Source: Mytilus edulis
Taxonomy: Eukaryota > Mollusca > Bivalvia > Mytilida > Mytilidae
DNA: 64,000 nt
Direction: 5' to 3'
NCBI RefSeq assembly: GCF_963676685.1
Contig: NC_092355.1
Coordinates: forward strand, 72,879,176-72,943,175
The translations under genes were made by a program, and so were the position numbers. Below the pieces are notes generated by a model. The model was not told the origin of the DNA. It saw nothing but the letters and a program-made list of their open reading frames with translations, and did not search any database. Below are positions 32,601 through 41,500 of this stretch, one piece after another. Positions within the stretch are counted from its first letter, which is position 1. Each line of letters begins with the position of its first letter.

Positions 32601-35368
32601 TATTAATAGGCACGCAGAATAAAGAGTAAAAAAGTCAGGAATAGATTTTAAAAGGTCAAAAAGATAGAGAATGTAGAATAATGGGGTTATGCACGGCAGA
32701 TCCAGAACCTTTTGTAAGGAAGGCCCGCTGACTGACTTAGGAGGACCCGCTACATTGATTCCCTATATAATCAACAACATTTTCCCCACAAAAAGGGGCC
32801 CCTCCCTTTTCCCCCGAATCGTCCATGTTATAAAATAAAAATGAAGGATCCCTCAATCAGACCCTCTTAAATTATAACACACGATACAGCTTGCAATTAA
32901 TATATATATAAAGGTGCTTATTTCATCAAATCGATTTTTAATGACTCATAGCACAAGAGATATTTTTGTAAAAGGGTAAAAGGCTACTGAATGTATTACT
33001 AGTTAAATGTTGAAAGGATTATACAAAAAAAAAAAAAAACCTATTAAGGCTATTAATTTTGTTGAGTTTATTTAGATGATTCAGAGATATAGTTTCTCCT
33101 TATTTATTTGAACTCTTTTTTCTCGGAGTAATATTTATGATGATTTTCTCCAAGAAAGGGGTAGCCTACTGATAATATCGAAGACAAGTAAAATATCATT
33201 ATTAATACTGGTGTTTAAACATTATTTTGTAATATATGATATCAAGTGCTCTGAAAAGGGGTCAGTTTATGAATAATATTTTATCATCGGTATAAGGACA
33301 TCATTCGTGTATATATTTGTTTAGGGGCCAGTTGAAGGACACCTCCGGGTGCGGGAATTTCTCGCTACATTAAAGACCTGTTGGTGACCTTCTGCTGTTG
33401 TTTTTTTCTATGGTCGGGTTGTTGTCTCTTTGGCACATTCCCCATTTCCATTCTCAATTTTATTTTAAATAAAAAAATCTTGGTGGTACTTTGATTTTTC
33501 GTTATGCTAGATGTTAATTATCCTATACGAGTTTAGGTTCATTGTGTTTGTCTAGTACAACGCATGTCATATTCATTTTCCCATAAAAATGTTTTTGTCC
33601 TGAACAATATAAAAATATGGAGATGTGATATGATTGCCATTGAGAACGGAGATGTGATATGATTGCCATTGAGACAACAGTCCACTTTAAGTTTAAATGA
33701 AATGGATATAAACAATCATTGGCAATCAATTAAAGGCCCCTGTATTTTAAATATGAAACAATTCAATCGAGAATATACTAAATGTCTCTGGAGAAAGCAA
33801 GTAAAACGCAAAGTAAACACTTCCAGAAAATAAATCGTAAAGTAAACTCTGCCAAGAAGTCAATTGCAAAGAAAACACTGCCAACAAGTAATACGCAAGT
33901 AATACGCAAAATGGAAACTGAACTTCTGAAGCAGCAGACGTAATGAACCACGATAGCTTGCTTTTGTGTTTTGGAGAAGTGTAGAACGTCTACAGCTAGA
34001 CATTGGCATGTCATTGTTTAATATACAAACAAGGTGGATTAAAGCATATGATTTTAAAAGTCAATTTCTTGTTTAGAATATATGAGTAAAGTTAACATTG
34101 ATATTTGTATTTTTTACAGGGATGTAAAGAGGCGTTAGCAGATTTATTTGAAAGATATTTCTCTGTAATCATTGGAGTGGCTGCTACACTTGTTTTCTGT
34201 CAGGTAATGAATTACTAATGAACTACCAATGAACTACTAAGAAACTAATAAGAAACTACTAATGAACTACTAAGAAACTAATAACAAACTACTAATGAAC
34301 TACTAATGAACTCTTAAGAAACTACTAATGAACTCTTAAGAAACTACTAATGAATTACTAATGAACTACCAATGAACTACTAAGAAACTAATAAGAAAAT
34401 ACTAAGGAACTTCAAATGAACTACTTATGAACTACTAATGAGCTACTAATGAACTACTGATGAACTACTAAAATAAATATGTACTTAGAAATAAGAAGAT
34501 GTGGTATGAGTACCAATGAGACAACTCTCCATTCATGTACAATTTGTAAAAGTAAACCTCTATAGGTCAAACACGGTCAATCCTCAACATGGAGCCTTGG
34601 AACACACCAAACAGCAAGCCACAAAAGGCCCTTAAAATTACTAGTGTAAAACATTTCAAACGGAAAAACCAATGAACTTCTCCATTCCAGGAAATACACC
34701 GTATCAAAGTATGGTATTTAACACAGAGCAATGGCTCCCACCAAACAGCAAGCTATTAAGGGTCACAAAAAGACTAGACAGTGTAAAAACCTTCAAACTT
34801 GAAAACCAATGGGCTAATCTATTTAAAAAACGAGAATTTAGAAACACTTATGAACGACAACTGTTAAATACCAGAGACCTGACTTAGGACAGGTGCAAAC
34901 ACATGCAGTAGGTTTGAATGTTTTAATACTGTAAATTCAGAAATTATTGCAACGTTTTTATTATTGCGAAAAATGCGACAGAGTTGCAAACGCAATAATT
35001 CAAACTTGCATTTGAAATTATTTTATATGAATTAAACAGGTTTTTTCTGAAAATCGCAATAATAAATGCACGCAATAATTTCTAAATTTACAGTAGGTAC
35101 CAACCTTCACCCTTATCTGAAACAATAGTATAACATCACAACATACAAAGACAGACGATAAAAACCCAATCGAAAGACATATTAACATTAGTGAACATAC
35201 ACTAAACAAATAATGATTTATAACAAAATATGTAAATAAGCATGTTTTTATCTCTCGGAATGCCATTATAATTTCATCAAAATTATTTTTTTACAGTTAG
35301 TTATGATGATCTTATCTTTCCTGATGATGTGTACAAAAGTGGAGAATTCTTACAACTTTAAAGAGTAA
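26538..35368 (+). CDS. Tetraspanin, seven coding exons, complete
   Basis: Joined exons 26538-26609, 28355-28570, 28994-29068, 29808-29918, 31221-31385, 34120-34203 and 35297-35368 give 795 nt, i.e. 264 aa plus stop. Every intron is phase 0 with GT..AG ends. Order: TM1 (IKVTIILVNIPVALFGLVAA), a short extracellular loop, TM2 (IIVAGGFGVALFGILGIVAA), TM3 (MLIALAMAVEVAATVLGVVF), a large extracellular loop, then TM4 (FSVIIGVAATLVFCQ and on) and a short cytoplasmic tail (CTKVENSYNFKE). The large loop holds the signature CCG (LECCGF), the PPACC motif and two more Cys, making six loop cysteines. Tetraspanins organise membrane microdomains with integrins and receptors. The usual Cys pair after TM2 is replaced by Ala (IVAAATES), so palmitoylation there is lacking. 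The subfamily is not assigned. Confidence 0.9.
26591..27065 (+). repeat. Tandem array seeded from the end of tetraspanin exon 1
   Basis: About nine imperfect units of roughly 50 bases. Each contains a version of 'ggtcaacataccagtagcg', which in the first unit is the exon end, followed by a donor-like GT(A/G)AGTGAATAATTATCATATCATCC. Some units keep a good donor (gcg|gtaagtg near 26881 and 27023); others are decayed. Use of a downstream donor would meet an in-frame TAA a few codons past the true donor. Confidence 0.85.
27066..28354. other. Rest of tetraspanin intron 1
   Basis: AT-rich, with an F5 repeat fragment at about 27625-27700. The acceptor at 28354 is preceded by a long T-rich tract. Confidence 0.5.
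28355..28570 (+). CDS. Tetraspanin exon 2 (end of TM1, small loop, TM2)
   Basis: 72 codons between acceptor tttcag and donor gtacgt. Encodes LFGLVAAGLGIWI, the small extracellular loop and the glycine-rich TM2. Confidence 0.9.
28994..29068 (+). CDS. Tetraspanin exon 3 (TM3)
   Basis: 25 codons between acceptor tttcag and donor gtaata. Encodes TM3 ending VVFKHT. Confidence 0.88.
29270..29440 (+). repeat. Interspersed repeat F3 in intron
   Basis: 'gacaaacagacaaattatag', 'aactaaagactaagcaaacc', 'aactaggggtgatctcagg'. Non-coding intronic copy. Confidence 0.7.
29510..29665 (+). repeat. Interspersed repeat F1 in intron
   Basis: Reference-quality copy: 'taaaattgagaatggaaatg', 'gggaatgtgtcaaagagaca', 'cagcgagaaattcccgcacc', ending 'gcccctaaacaaat'. 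Confidence 0.8.
29808..29918 (+). CDS. Tetraspanin exon 4 (start of large extracellular loop)
   Basis: 37 codons between acceptor ttttag and donor gtgagt. Encodes a Glu/Lys-rich helical segment ending FTIHFNAVQQK. Its last about 27 bases seed the adjacent tandem repeat. Confidence 0.88.
29885..30130 (+). repeat. Tandem array seeded from the end of tetraspanin exon 4
   Basis: Four imperfect units of about 50-65 bases containing 'acatttaccatacattttaa', 'gcagtacaacaaaaa', then a donor-like 'gtgagtaatataagacaa'. The first unit is the true exon end. A further partial unit ('acgcagtacaacacaaagtt') lies at 30862-30900, beyond the TIR element at 30136-30859, which split the array. The minus-strand frames here are artefacts of the repeat. 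Confidence 0.85.
30136..30859. mobile_element. TIR element inserted at TA in the exon-4 array
   Basis: Ends 'cagccgattgcattgagtgt' and, inverted, 'acactcaatgcaatcggctg', with TIRs continuing into subterminal sequence ('gtaatatctttgg'). It is flanked by TA on both sides, as with Tc1/mariner-type insertions. 724 bp, with no transposase frame, so non-autonomous. A partial relative lies at 46717-46891. Confidence 0.8.
30305..30735. repeat. Dense array of CACATG/CACGTG motifs inside the TIR element
   Basis: Dozens of short variants of 'ttcacatgaaat' and 'ttcacgtgaaat' on both strands, forming imperfect palindromes around an AT-rich centre. CACATG and CACGTG are E-box cores, and CACGTG is the canonical bHLH site. 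Whether this is functional or only a byproduct of palindrome growth is unknown. Confidence 0.75.
31221..31385 (+). CDS. Tetraspanin exon 5 (CCG motif of large loop)
   Basis: 55 codons between acceptor tttcag and donor gtaaat. Encodes LECCGFNNS, IPPACCKN and a further Cys, with N-glycosylation sequons NTT and NMT. This exon identifies the family. Confidence 0.92.
31386..34119. other. Tetraspanin intron 5 with repeats
   Basis: Holds reverse F2 fragments (about 31600-31690 and 31985-32045), a reverse F1 copy (33325-33465) and an F2 fragment (33612-33775) that includes a 29-base exact duplication near 33636. An 86-aa frame at 32132-32392 has no recognisable domain. Confidence 0.5.
34120..34203 (+). 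CDS. Tetraspanin exon 6 (last loop Cys and TM4)
   Basis: 28 codons between acceptor ttacag and donor gtaatg. Encodes GCKEALADLFERYF, then TM4. Confidence 0.88.
34204..34475 (+). repeat. Short tandem repeat starting at the exon 6 splice donor
   Basis: About twenty units of roughly 12 bases, 'aatgaactacta' and variants ('agaaactaata'), running directly from the donor gtaatgaattac. Unlike the arrays after exons 1 and 4, the unit lacks coding sequence. Confidence 0.85.
34496..34900 (+). repeat. Interspersed repeat F2 in intron
   Basis: 'gatgtggtatgagtaccaat', then 'tataggtcaaacacggtcaa' and 'cctgacttaggacaggtgca'. The internal 71-aa frame is repeat-derived. Confidence 0.65.
34927..35095. mobile_element. 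MITE with perfect-looking TIRs
   Basis: 'tactgtaaattcagaaatta' at the left and its near-complement 'taatttctaaatttacagta' at the right. 169 bp, non-coding. A one-ended relative occurs at about 45018-45090. Confidence 0.75.
35297..35368 (+). CDS. Tetraspanin exon 7 (end of TM4, tail, stop)
   Basis: 23 codons plus TAA after acceptor ttacag. Hydrophobic LVMMILSFLMM, then the tail KVENSYNFKE. A possible AATAAA lies at 36346-36351. Confidence 0.88.
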   Translation, partial: LVMMILSFLMMCTKVENSYNFKE

Positions 35369-35464
35369 CACCAACACAGAATTATGCTGAACGTTGATAT
35401 TATAAATAGCAATATACTCATATTCATGTCTGAACATACATTTTTATTTAACTATTTTGATAAT

Positions 35465-35728
35465 TTACATTCGTTTAATACTGTTGTCAACATACTGTCT
35501 GAAAATTGTTTTTTGTTGAGAATCTAAGATGGAGCATCCGTGATCAGCCTCTTGCCACTGTGACATTGGAATATCTATTCTGGTAGGGTATTTCTCATCT
35601 ATCATGCGTGCTAGCCATGCAAGATATTGCAAGGGTGGGATTTTTACATCTTGCTTTGTAGTTATTGCAAAATTATTGATATAATTGTGTTTATATGTGA
35701 ATATATCAATAGAATTTTTTGGTCTCAT
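35465..35728 (-). CDS. Unidentified 87-aa open frame
   Basis: Minus-strand frame with balanced, protein-like composition (PPLQYLAWLARMIDEKYP, then WQEADHGCSILDSQQ), convergent with the tetraspanin 3' end. No family is recognised. It could be a terminal exon of a minus-strand gene, a transposon relic or chance. Upstream exons were not found. Confidence 0.2.
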   Translation of the reverse strand: MRPKNSIDIFTYKHNYINNFAITTKQDVKIPPLQYLAWLARMIDEKYPTRIDIPMSQWQEADHGCSILDSQQKTIFRQYVDNSIKRM

Positions 35729-35739
35729 TGTTACCCATG

Positions 35740-38050
35740 TGATTATTCAAATGAGATCTACATACGTTGAACTGTCAATCCTGATCAATACTCAACGCCT
35801 CAGCTCAAAGATGGACTTGGAATATGACGATTGGATGTTCAAAACCAACCAATCAGATTCTACATGGGTAATCAACCGTTTGAGAGTCAATACGTCTGCA
35901 CAGTCATTACATTTTTTTAAGAGCAGAGGATTTACTTGAAATGCACATTTCCAGCAAATAACTACTAGTATCTGTATCAAAAATGTGAACAGTTGACCTT
36001 GATCATTGCCAAGTATATTGATAGGTAATAGATCAAATCATTCAGAGAATCTTTGAATCTACATGTATTTTAATATTATAGGAATGTGCTCGAAGAATGA
36101 ACAAAGACTAACATACAAGCAATAGGATATATAAGGCTTATAACAATGGTATCAATTTTTTCAAATGTTAAGTGACCATAACAATGATATCCTAGTTAAA
36201 CTGGAATTCATGGAGGGTAAAATCACAATATGCAACAATGTTGTGTGGAGGTGCTCTAAATTTTGGTGCTATTTATATTATTTGAATGAAGACAAGATCC
36301 AGAAACTCCATTATCTATTTGAGGATTTGAAAATCATTTTTATCTAATAAAAAGACCTATTTTTGTTTGCTTTGATGCTCATTCTCTTTATATTCTAAGT
36401 TTCTCCACTGATCTTTAGTGTTCAGTATGAGTCATTAAAAGATTTTTGAAGGTAGAGGCTCCAATAAGCCTGAATCTCTTAACCATTTGATATTCAAGAG
36501 CTTGCAGCTGCTACTCAGGACTTTATAGAACTTCTTTGTACAGGTTAACTGACACTATCCAGTAAACTTTCTGTCATTTTTTGTGTTAACATTAATATTT
36601 AATGTGGCAATAGATGTAAAAACTCCATACATGTCAATTAATGTGATCAGTTTTAGATCGAATTTTAAGAGAGAAATACCATGCACATAGTATATATGCA
36701 TTACCATTTGTGCCTTGTTTAGCACAATAGGTCCGATACCACAATTGTTGTCCCTTGATTTTCGTTGTCGACAAATATAGTCCATAGTGTTGACAGTGGG
36801 TTACTTGCCATTAATTTGTATACCCCTTCCAAATTTATTTCTCCATGTGTAATGCCTCAAATTTTTTGGGTTCAGAATTTTAAAGGAAAGTAGTGATTTG
36901 GTCCAGGTGAAAAAGGTTAAAAATTAGCACTTCGGAAGCTGTCAAAAGATTTCAAGACGCCATAAACATAAAATTGTTGATATTTTGAGTTGGAGCCGAT
37001 GTAGTTTACTATAATTTTGATGTAATTTGTCCCAAAAGTAGTACAGCACACTGTAAAAGTTTCATTCAGAAAGCGCAGGTGAGATTATTTTAATTTTCAT
37101 TTATTTTCTAAAAGAAATGCACTACGAAATAATTGTGGTCTCGGACCAATAGGGCCTTTTATTGTTCAACTTACTTTATGCGGTTTTCTCATTCTTGAAG
37201 GCCTTATCTTTTATGCTTATTGCTTACATATTTGTCACTTGATATCTGGTGGATATTTGTCCCATTAACAATCAACCAAATATCTATTTTTATCAGAACA
37301 TACTCCACATAGCATAATGGCATGGGTAGCAAAGATATCTTGATATTAGGGGAGGTATGTGGACCAAAATAACAGCAATTATTAATACATATATTATATG
37401 CAAAACAAATATTTGACAACCAATAAATTTTATATAAAAAAATCATATTAAAACAAATACATGTATATATATATATAATCATAACAATATAATTAATACA
37501 AAAGAAACAAAAGAGAAACAAAAATCCTTTCAGCAAAGAAATAAATTGTACAGATTGAACATAAGGAATGTAAAGGATTGATATATAACATAAATGCCCT
37601 TTAGTTATAAGTTTATTCATATTCCAAGTTCATTTTAATCAAAATACTTGAATTTTATCTCATTCAAATTCATGTTTAATAAGGCCATATAAATAATTAT
37701 TAGCCTTTTGGTGTTCTTTAGATTTATCAATCTTAAATTCTGGTATCAAATTTCTTAAACGACACTAAATTTTATAACAGACAAACAAATACAATTATGA
37801 TCTGTGTTTTTTTACAATGTCTGGAATATACTTTCACAAGAATACATTTTCATGACGAGACACTTGGTGAGATATTCCCATTTCCCAAGCTTTTTCTCTA
37901 GTTTATACCAGTACACTTTTTAAACATTTAAAATTAAACAAATATCTTTTAATTATAATTTCTACAACCATGCCCATCAGTGCTATAAATATCAAGAAAA
38001 AAATAAATATAAAAAATTAATTGAGATCTCTGTTAGAAATTAAGGGCACT
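35740..38050. other. Spacer between tetraspanin and CtIP
   Basis: AT-rich sequence without recognised genes, RNA genes or TIR pairs. The open frames at 35685-35939 and 37204-37620 have no domain. Confidence 0.45.
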
Positions 38051-38052
38051 TC

Positions 38053-38237
38053 TATTAAAATGTATGTGGGAGGGCAGGAAGGAGTTAAATTATTGAATGT
38101 GAGTCATGGGTTTTTGTAAGCAATGCATCTATAACCATTATGCAAAATTACCTAAAAATGGTTCTTGATTGTAGAGTAATTTTGAAAGTCCCTTTCTACA
38201 TGTACATTTGTCCCACCCTCCCACATACATTTTAATG
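38053..38237. mobile_element. MITE with GTATGTGGGAGGG termini
   Basis: 'attaaaatgtatgtgggagg' at the left and 'cctcccacatacattttaat' at the right form TIRs of at least 20 bases. About 185 bp, non-coding. A one-ended relative, sharing the interior 'atggttcttgattgtagag', lies at 45487-45575. It sits just past the CtIP stop codon, in the probable 3' UTR. Confidence 0.75.
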
Positions 38238-38412
38238 GAATAGCATTAACTAAAACATTGGTTAAAATATAAATAAGAACAAAATCCCTGAATATTCAAT
38301 ATCTCCATTAAATATACATATGCCCACATGTAATGTACATAAAAATTTCTAAGTACAGTTGATGTCAGGTTTATGACAAAGTATCCATGTCATGTGATTA
38401 TCATGTGACTTA

Positions 38413-38525
38413 TCAGCTGTATTTGTCTTCCTCATTTTTAGATTTGAACAATTTTCTGTATTTACTTCTTCTGTTAAATGTTGGTTCTTTTTTCTCTTCT
38501 GGTGATTCCTCTCTGTTGATATACC
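38413..38525 (-). CDS. RBBP8: CtIP exon 11 (C-terminus)
   Basis: Acceptor tttcag; encodes GYINREESPEEKK and a basic tail ending EEDKYS, then TGA. It completes the ERGYI motif begun in exon 10. Confidence 0.9.
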
Positions 38526-41500
38526 CTGAAAGGAGAAAAAAAAAAAGATAATAAATACTCCAGGAATGATGTGATTTTTTATATCAAGAACAGTGATACA
38601 GTACTTTTACAGTATTACTTTGGTTTTGTTTTGAATAAATTGTGATCAGATTTTAAATCAGGAACAAGAAAACTATATGTATCCTATCCTTTCTTTTCCA
38701 CAATGCTAAATGTGTAGGAACATCATTTGTTCTTAACAAATTCTATTGTAAAACATTTGATGGGTAATTGGCTCATTGAATTATTGTTGTACACTTTCAG
38801 ACTGCATTGGACTCTGAAATCGTGAATTGAATTTACCTCTCTCTTCACATTCTGGTGTGTCCATGAACCCAACAGACCAGAAATGTTCAGGGGTACTAGG
38901 AGGGGCATGTTTAGCTCTATGTCTGGAACAGTCCTGCATCCTCTTTTGTATGGCTTCATCAGATTCACCAGTGTCTTTATAGAACTAAAAACAAAAGTAT
39001 AATTACGTATGTTATTTCTACATGAACATGATTAAAATCTAGAGGCTCCTTCTGAGCCAGTACAACTCAACTGGCACAAAGATTTTGATGGGTTTTTTTG
39101 CCGAAATACCACAAATTTTACATAGAGATTGTTCTAATTATTATGAGTATAAATAATAACTTCTTTTTGGCTCATTACATTATAAATTACAAGGTTGATG
39201 TCACTGTGTTGCTGTCTCATTGATGTAAATAAATAAATCATAGAATTATCATATATTATACAGTTCACAGACTAGGCAATATAGGAAAGGTGTACTGACA
39301 TAAGTAGTCTCTAAACACATTAGCTCCATGGAGCTTTCGTTAGTAGAAGCCATATTAACTATGTGTATCAGTGAGAAAAATGTAAAAGCATAAAAATATA
39401 GTATATACCAATACACATAATTAACAGCGCCTGGTGATGTTTGATAGCCTGACCGGTTTCGGTCCATAAAGGACCTTCATCAGAGGCAGAATGGTGGATT
39501 TATGTTTGCACCCTATTTATATAGATATGGTAACCGGCGGTTGAGTTAACCGGCGGTTGCGTTAACCGGCGGTTGAGTTGACCGGCGGTTGAGTTAACCG
39601 GTGGTTGAGTTAACCGGCGGTTGAGTTAACCGGCGGTTGAGTTTACCGGCGGTTGAGTTAACCGGTGAAAAATCCTTGATATTTAGGTGTATCATAAGCC
39701 AAAGATCAAGACTGCATGACTACCATGAATTACTATTTCAAGACTTGATATACAGGTGTATCATAAGCCTGAGGTCAAGACTGCATGACTACTAGGAAGT
39801 ACTATTTCAAGACTTGATATTTAGGTGTATCATAAGCCAAATATTAAGATCACATAACTACCATGAAATACTATTCCAAGACTTGATATTTAGGTGGATC
39901 ATAAGCCAAAGATCAAGACTAAATGATTACTATGTACAAAAAAATGTACTTCTTAAATTATTAAAACACCCTTTATCCAATGCTAAAGCCCAAATATGGT
40001 TATATCATCAGGTCACATGTTTACCATATAGTGTAAAAATGTTTACCGTAACATGTCAAAAGTTTACTGTAACATGAACATTAGCTAAATATAGATAATT
40101 GTAACCATGGAAAATCCCACTGGGATTTTTCACCGGTTAACTCAACCGCCGGTAAACTCAACCGCCGGTTAACTCAACCGCCGGTTAACTCAACCACCGG
40201 TTAACTCAACCGCCGGTCAACTCAACCGCCGGTTAACGCAACCGCCGGTTAACTCAACCGCCGGTTACCATATCTATATAAATAGGGTGCAAACATAAAT
40301 CCACCATTCTGCCTCTGATGAAGGTCCTTTATGGACCGAAACCGGTCAGGCTATCAAACATCACCAGGCGCTGTTAATTATGTGTATTGGTATATACTAT
40401 ATTTTTATGCTTTTACATTTTTCTCACTGATACACATAGTTAATATGGCTTCTACTAACGAAAGCTCCATGGAGCTAATGTGTTTAGAGACTACTTATGT
40501 CAGTACACCTTTCCTATATTGCCTATTGATTTTTCACTGGCATAGGAGCTCTAAGCGTAAGCCTAGCGATTACCTGAAATTGATGTATATATGTAATACC
40601 TACATTACAAACTTAAGGTGTTGAAAACTTTTTAACACTGAGGATTAATATTCATCTACCTTTGATCTTGAAAGGAGTACTAAAGGCTTAAATGAAGCAT
40701 TCTCAATAAGAACCCCCCCCCCCCCTAAACCAAATTTTGTTTGGTTTAGGGGGGGGGGGGTAATAGTTTTGACTTGATGTTTTGGTGTATCACAAGCTAA
40801 AACGTCAAGACTGCATGACTACCATAAAATACTGTTATTAGACTTGATATTTAGGTGTATCATAAGCCAAAGATCAAGACTGCATGACTACCATGAATTA
40901 CTATTTCAAGACTTGATATACAGGTGTATCATAAGCCTGAGGTCAAGACTGCATGACTACTAGGAAGTACTATTTCAAGACTTGATATTTAGGTGTATCA
41001 TAAGCCAAATATTAAGATCACATAACTACCATGAAATACTATTCCAAGACTTGATATTTAGGTGGATCATAAGCCAAAGATCAAGACTAAATGATTACTA
41101 TGTACTTCTTAAATTATTAAAACACCCTTTATCCAATGCTAAAGCCCAAATATGGTTATATCATCAGGTCACATGTTTACCATATAGTGTAAAAATGTTT
41201 ACCGTAACATGTCAAAAGTTTACTGTAACATGAACATTAGCTAAATATAGATAATTGTAACCATGGAAAATCCCACTGGGATTTTTCACCGGTTAACTCA
41301 ACCGCCGGTAAACTCAACCGCCGGTTAACTCAACCGCCGGTTAACTCAACCACCGGTTAACTCAACCGCCGGTCAACGCAACCGCCGGTTAACGCAACCG
41401 CCGGTTAACTCAACCGCCGGTTACCATATCTATATAAATAGGGTGCAAACATAAATCCACCATTCTGCCTCTGATGAAGGTCCTTTATGGACCGAAACCG

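Noticed and set aside
39531-39667. Regular 16-bp repeats considered as CRISPR or telomere-like
   Set aside because: Contiguous minisatellite without spacers, on arms of a mobile element.
39249-40624. Identical small frames on the two inverted arms, starting within the ribozyme
   Set aside because: They follow from the inverted repeat. A relict start of a Penelope-like ORF is possible, but nothing recognisable follows.
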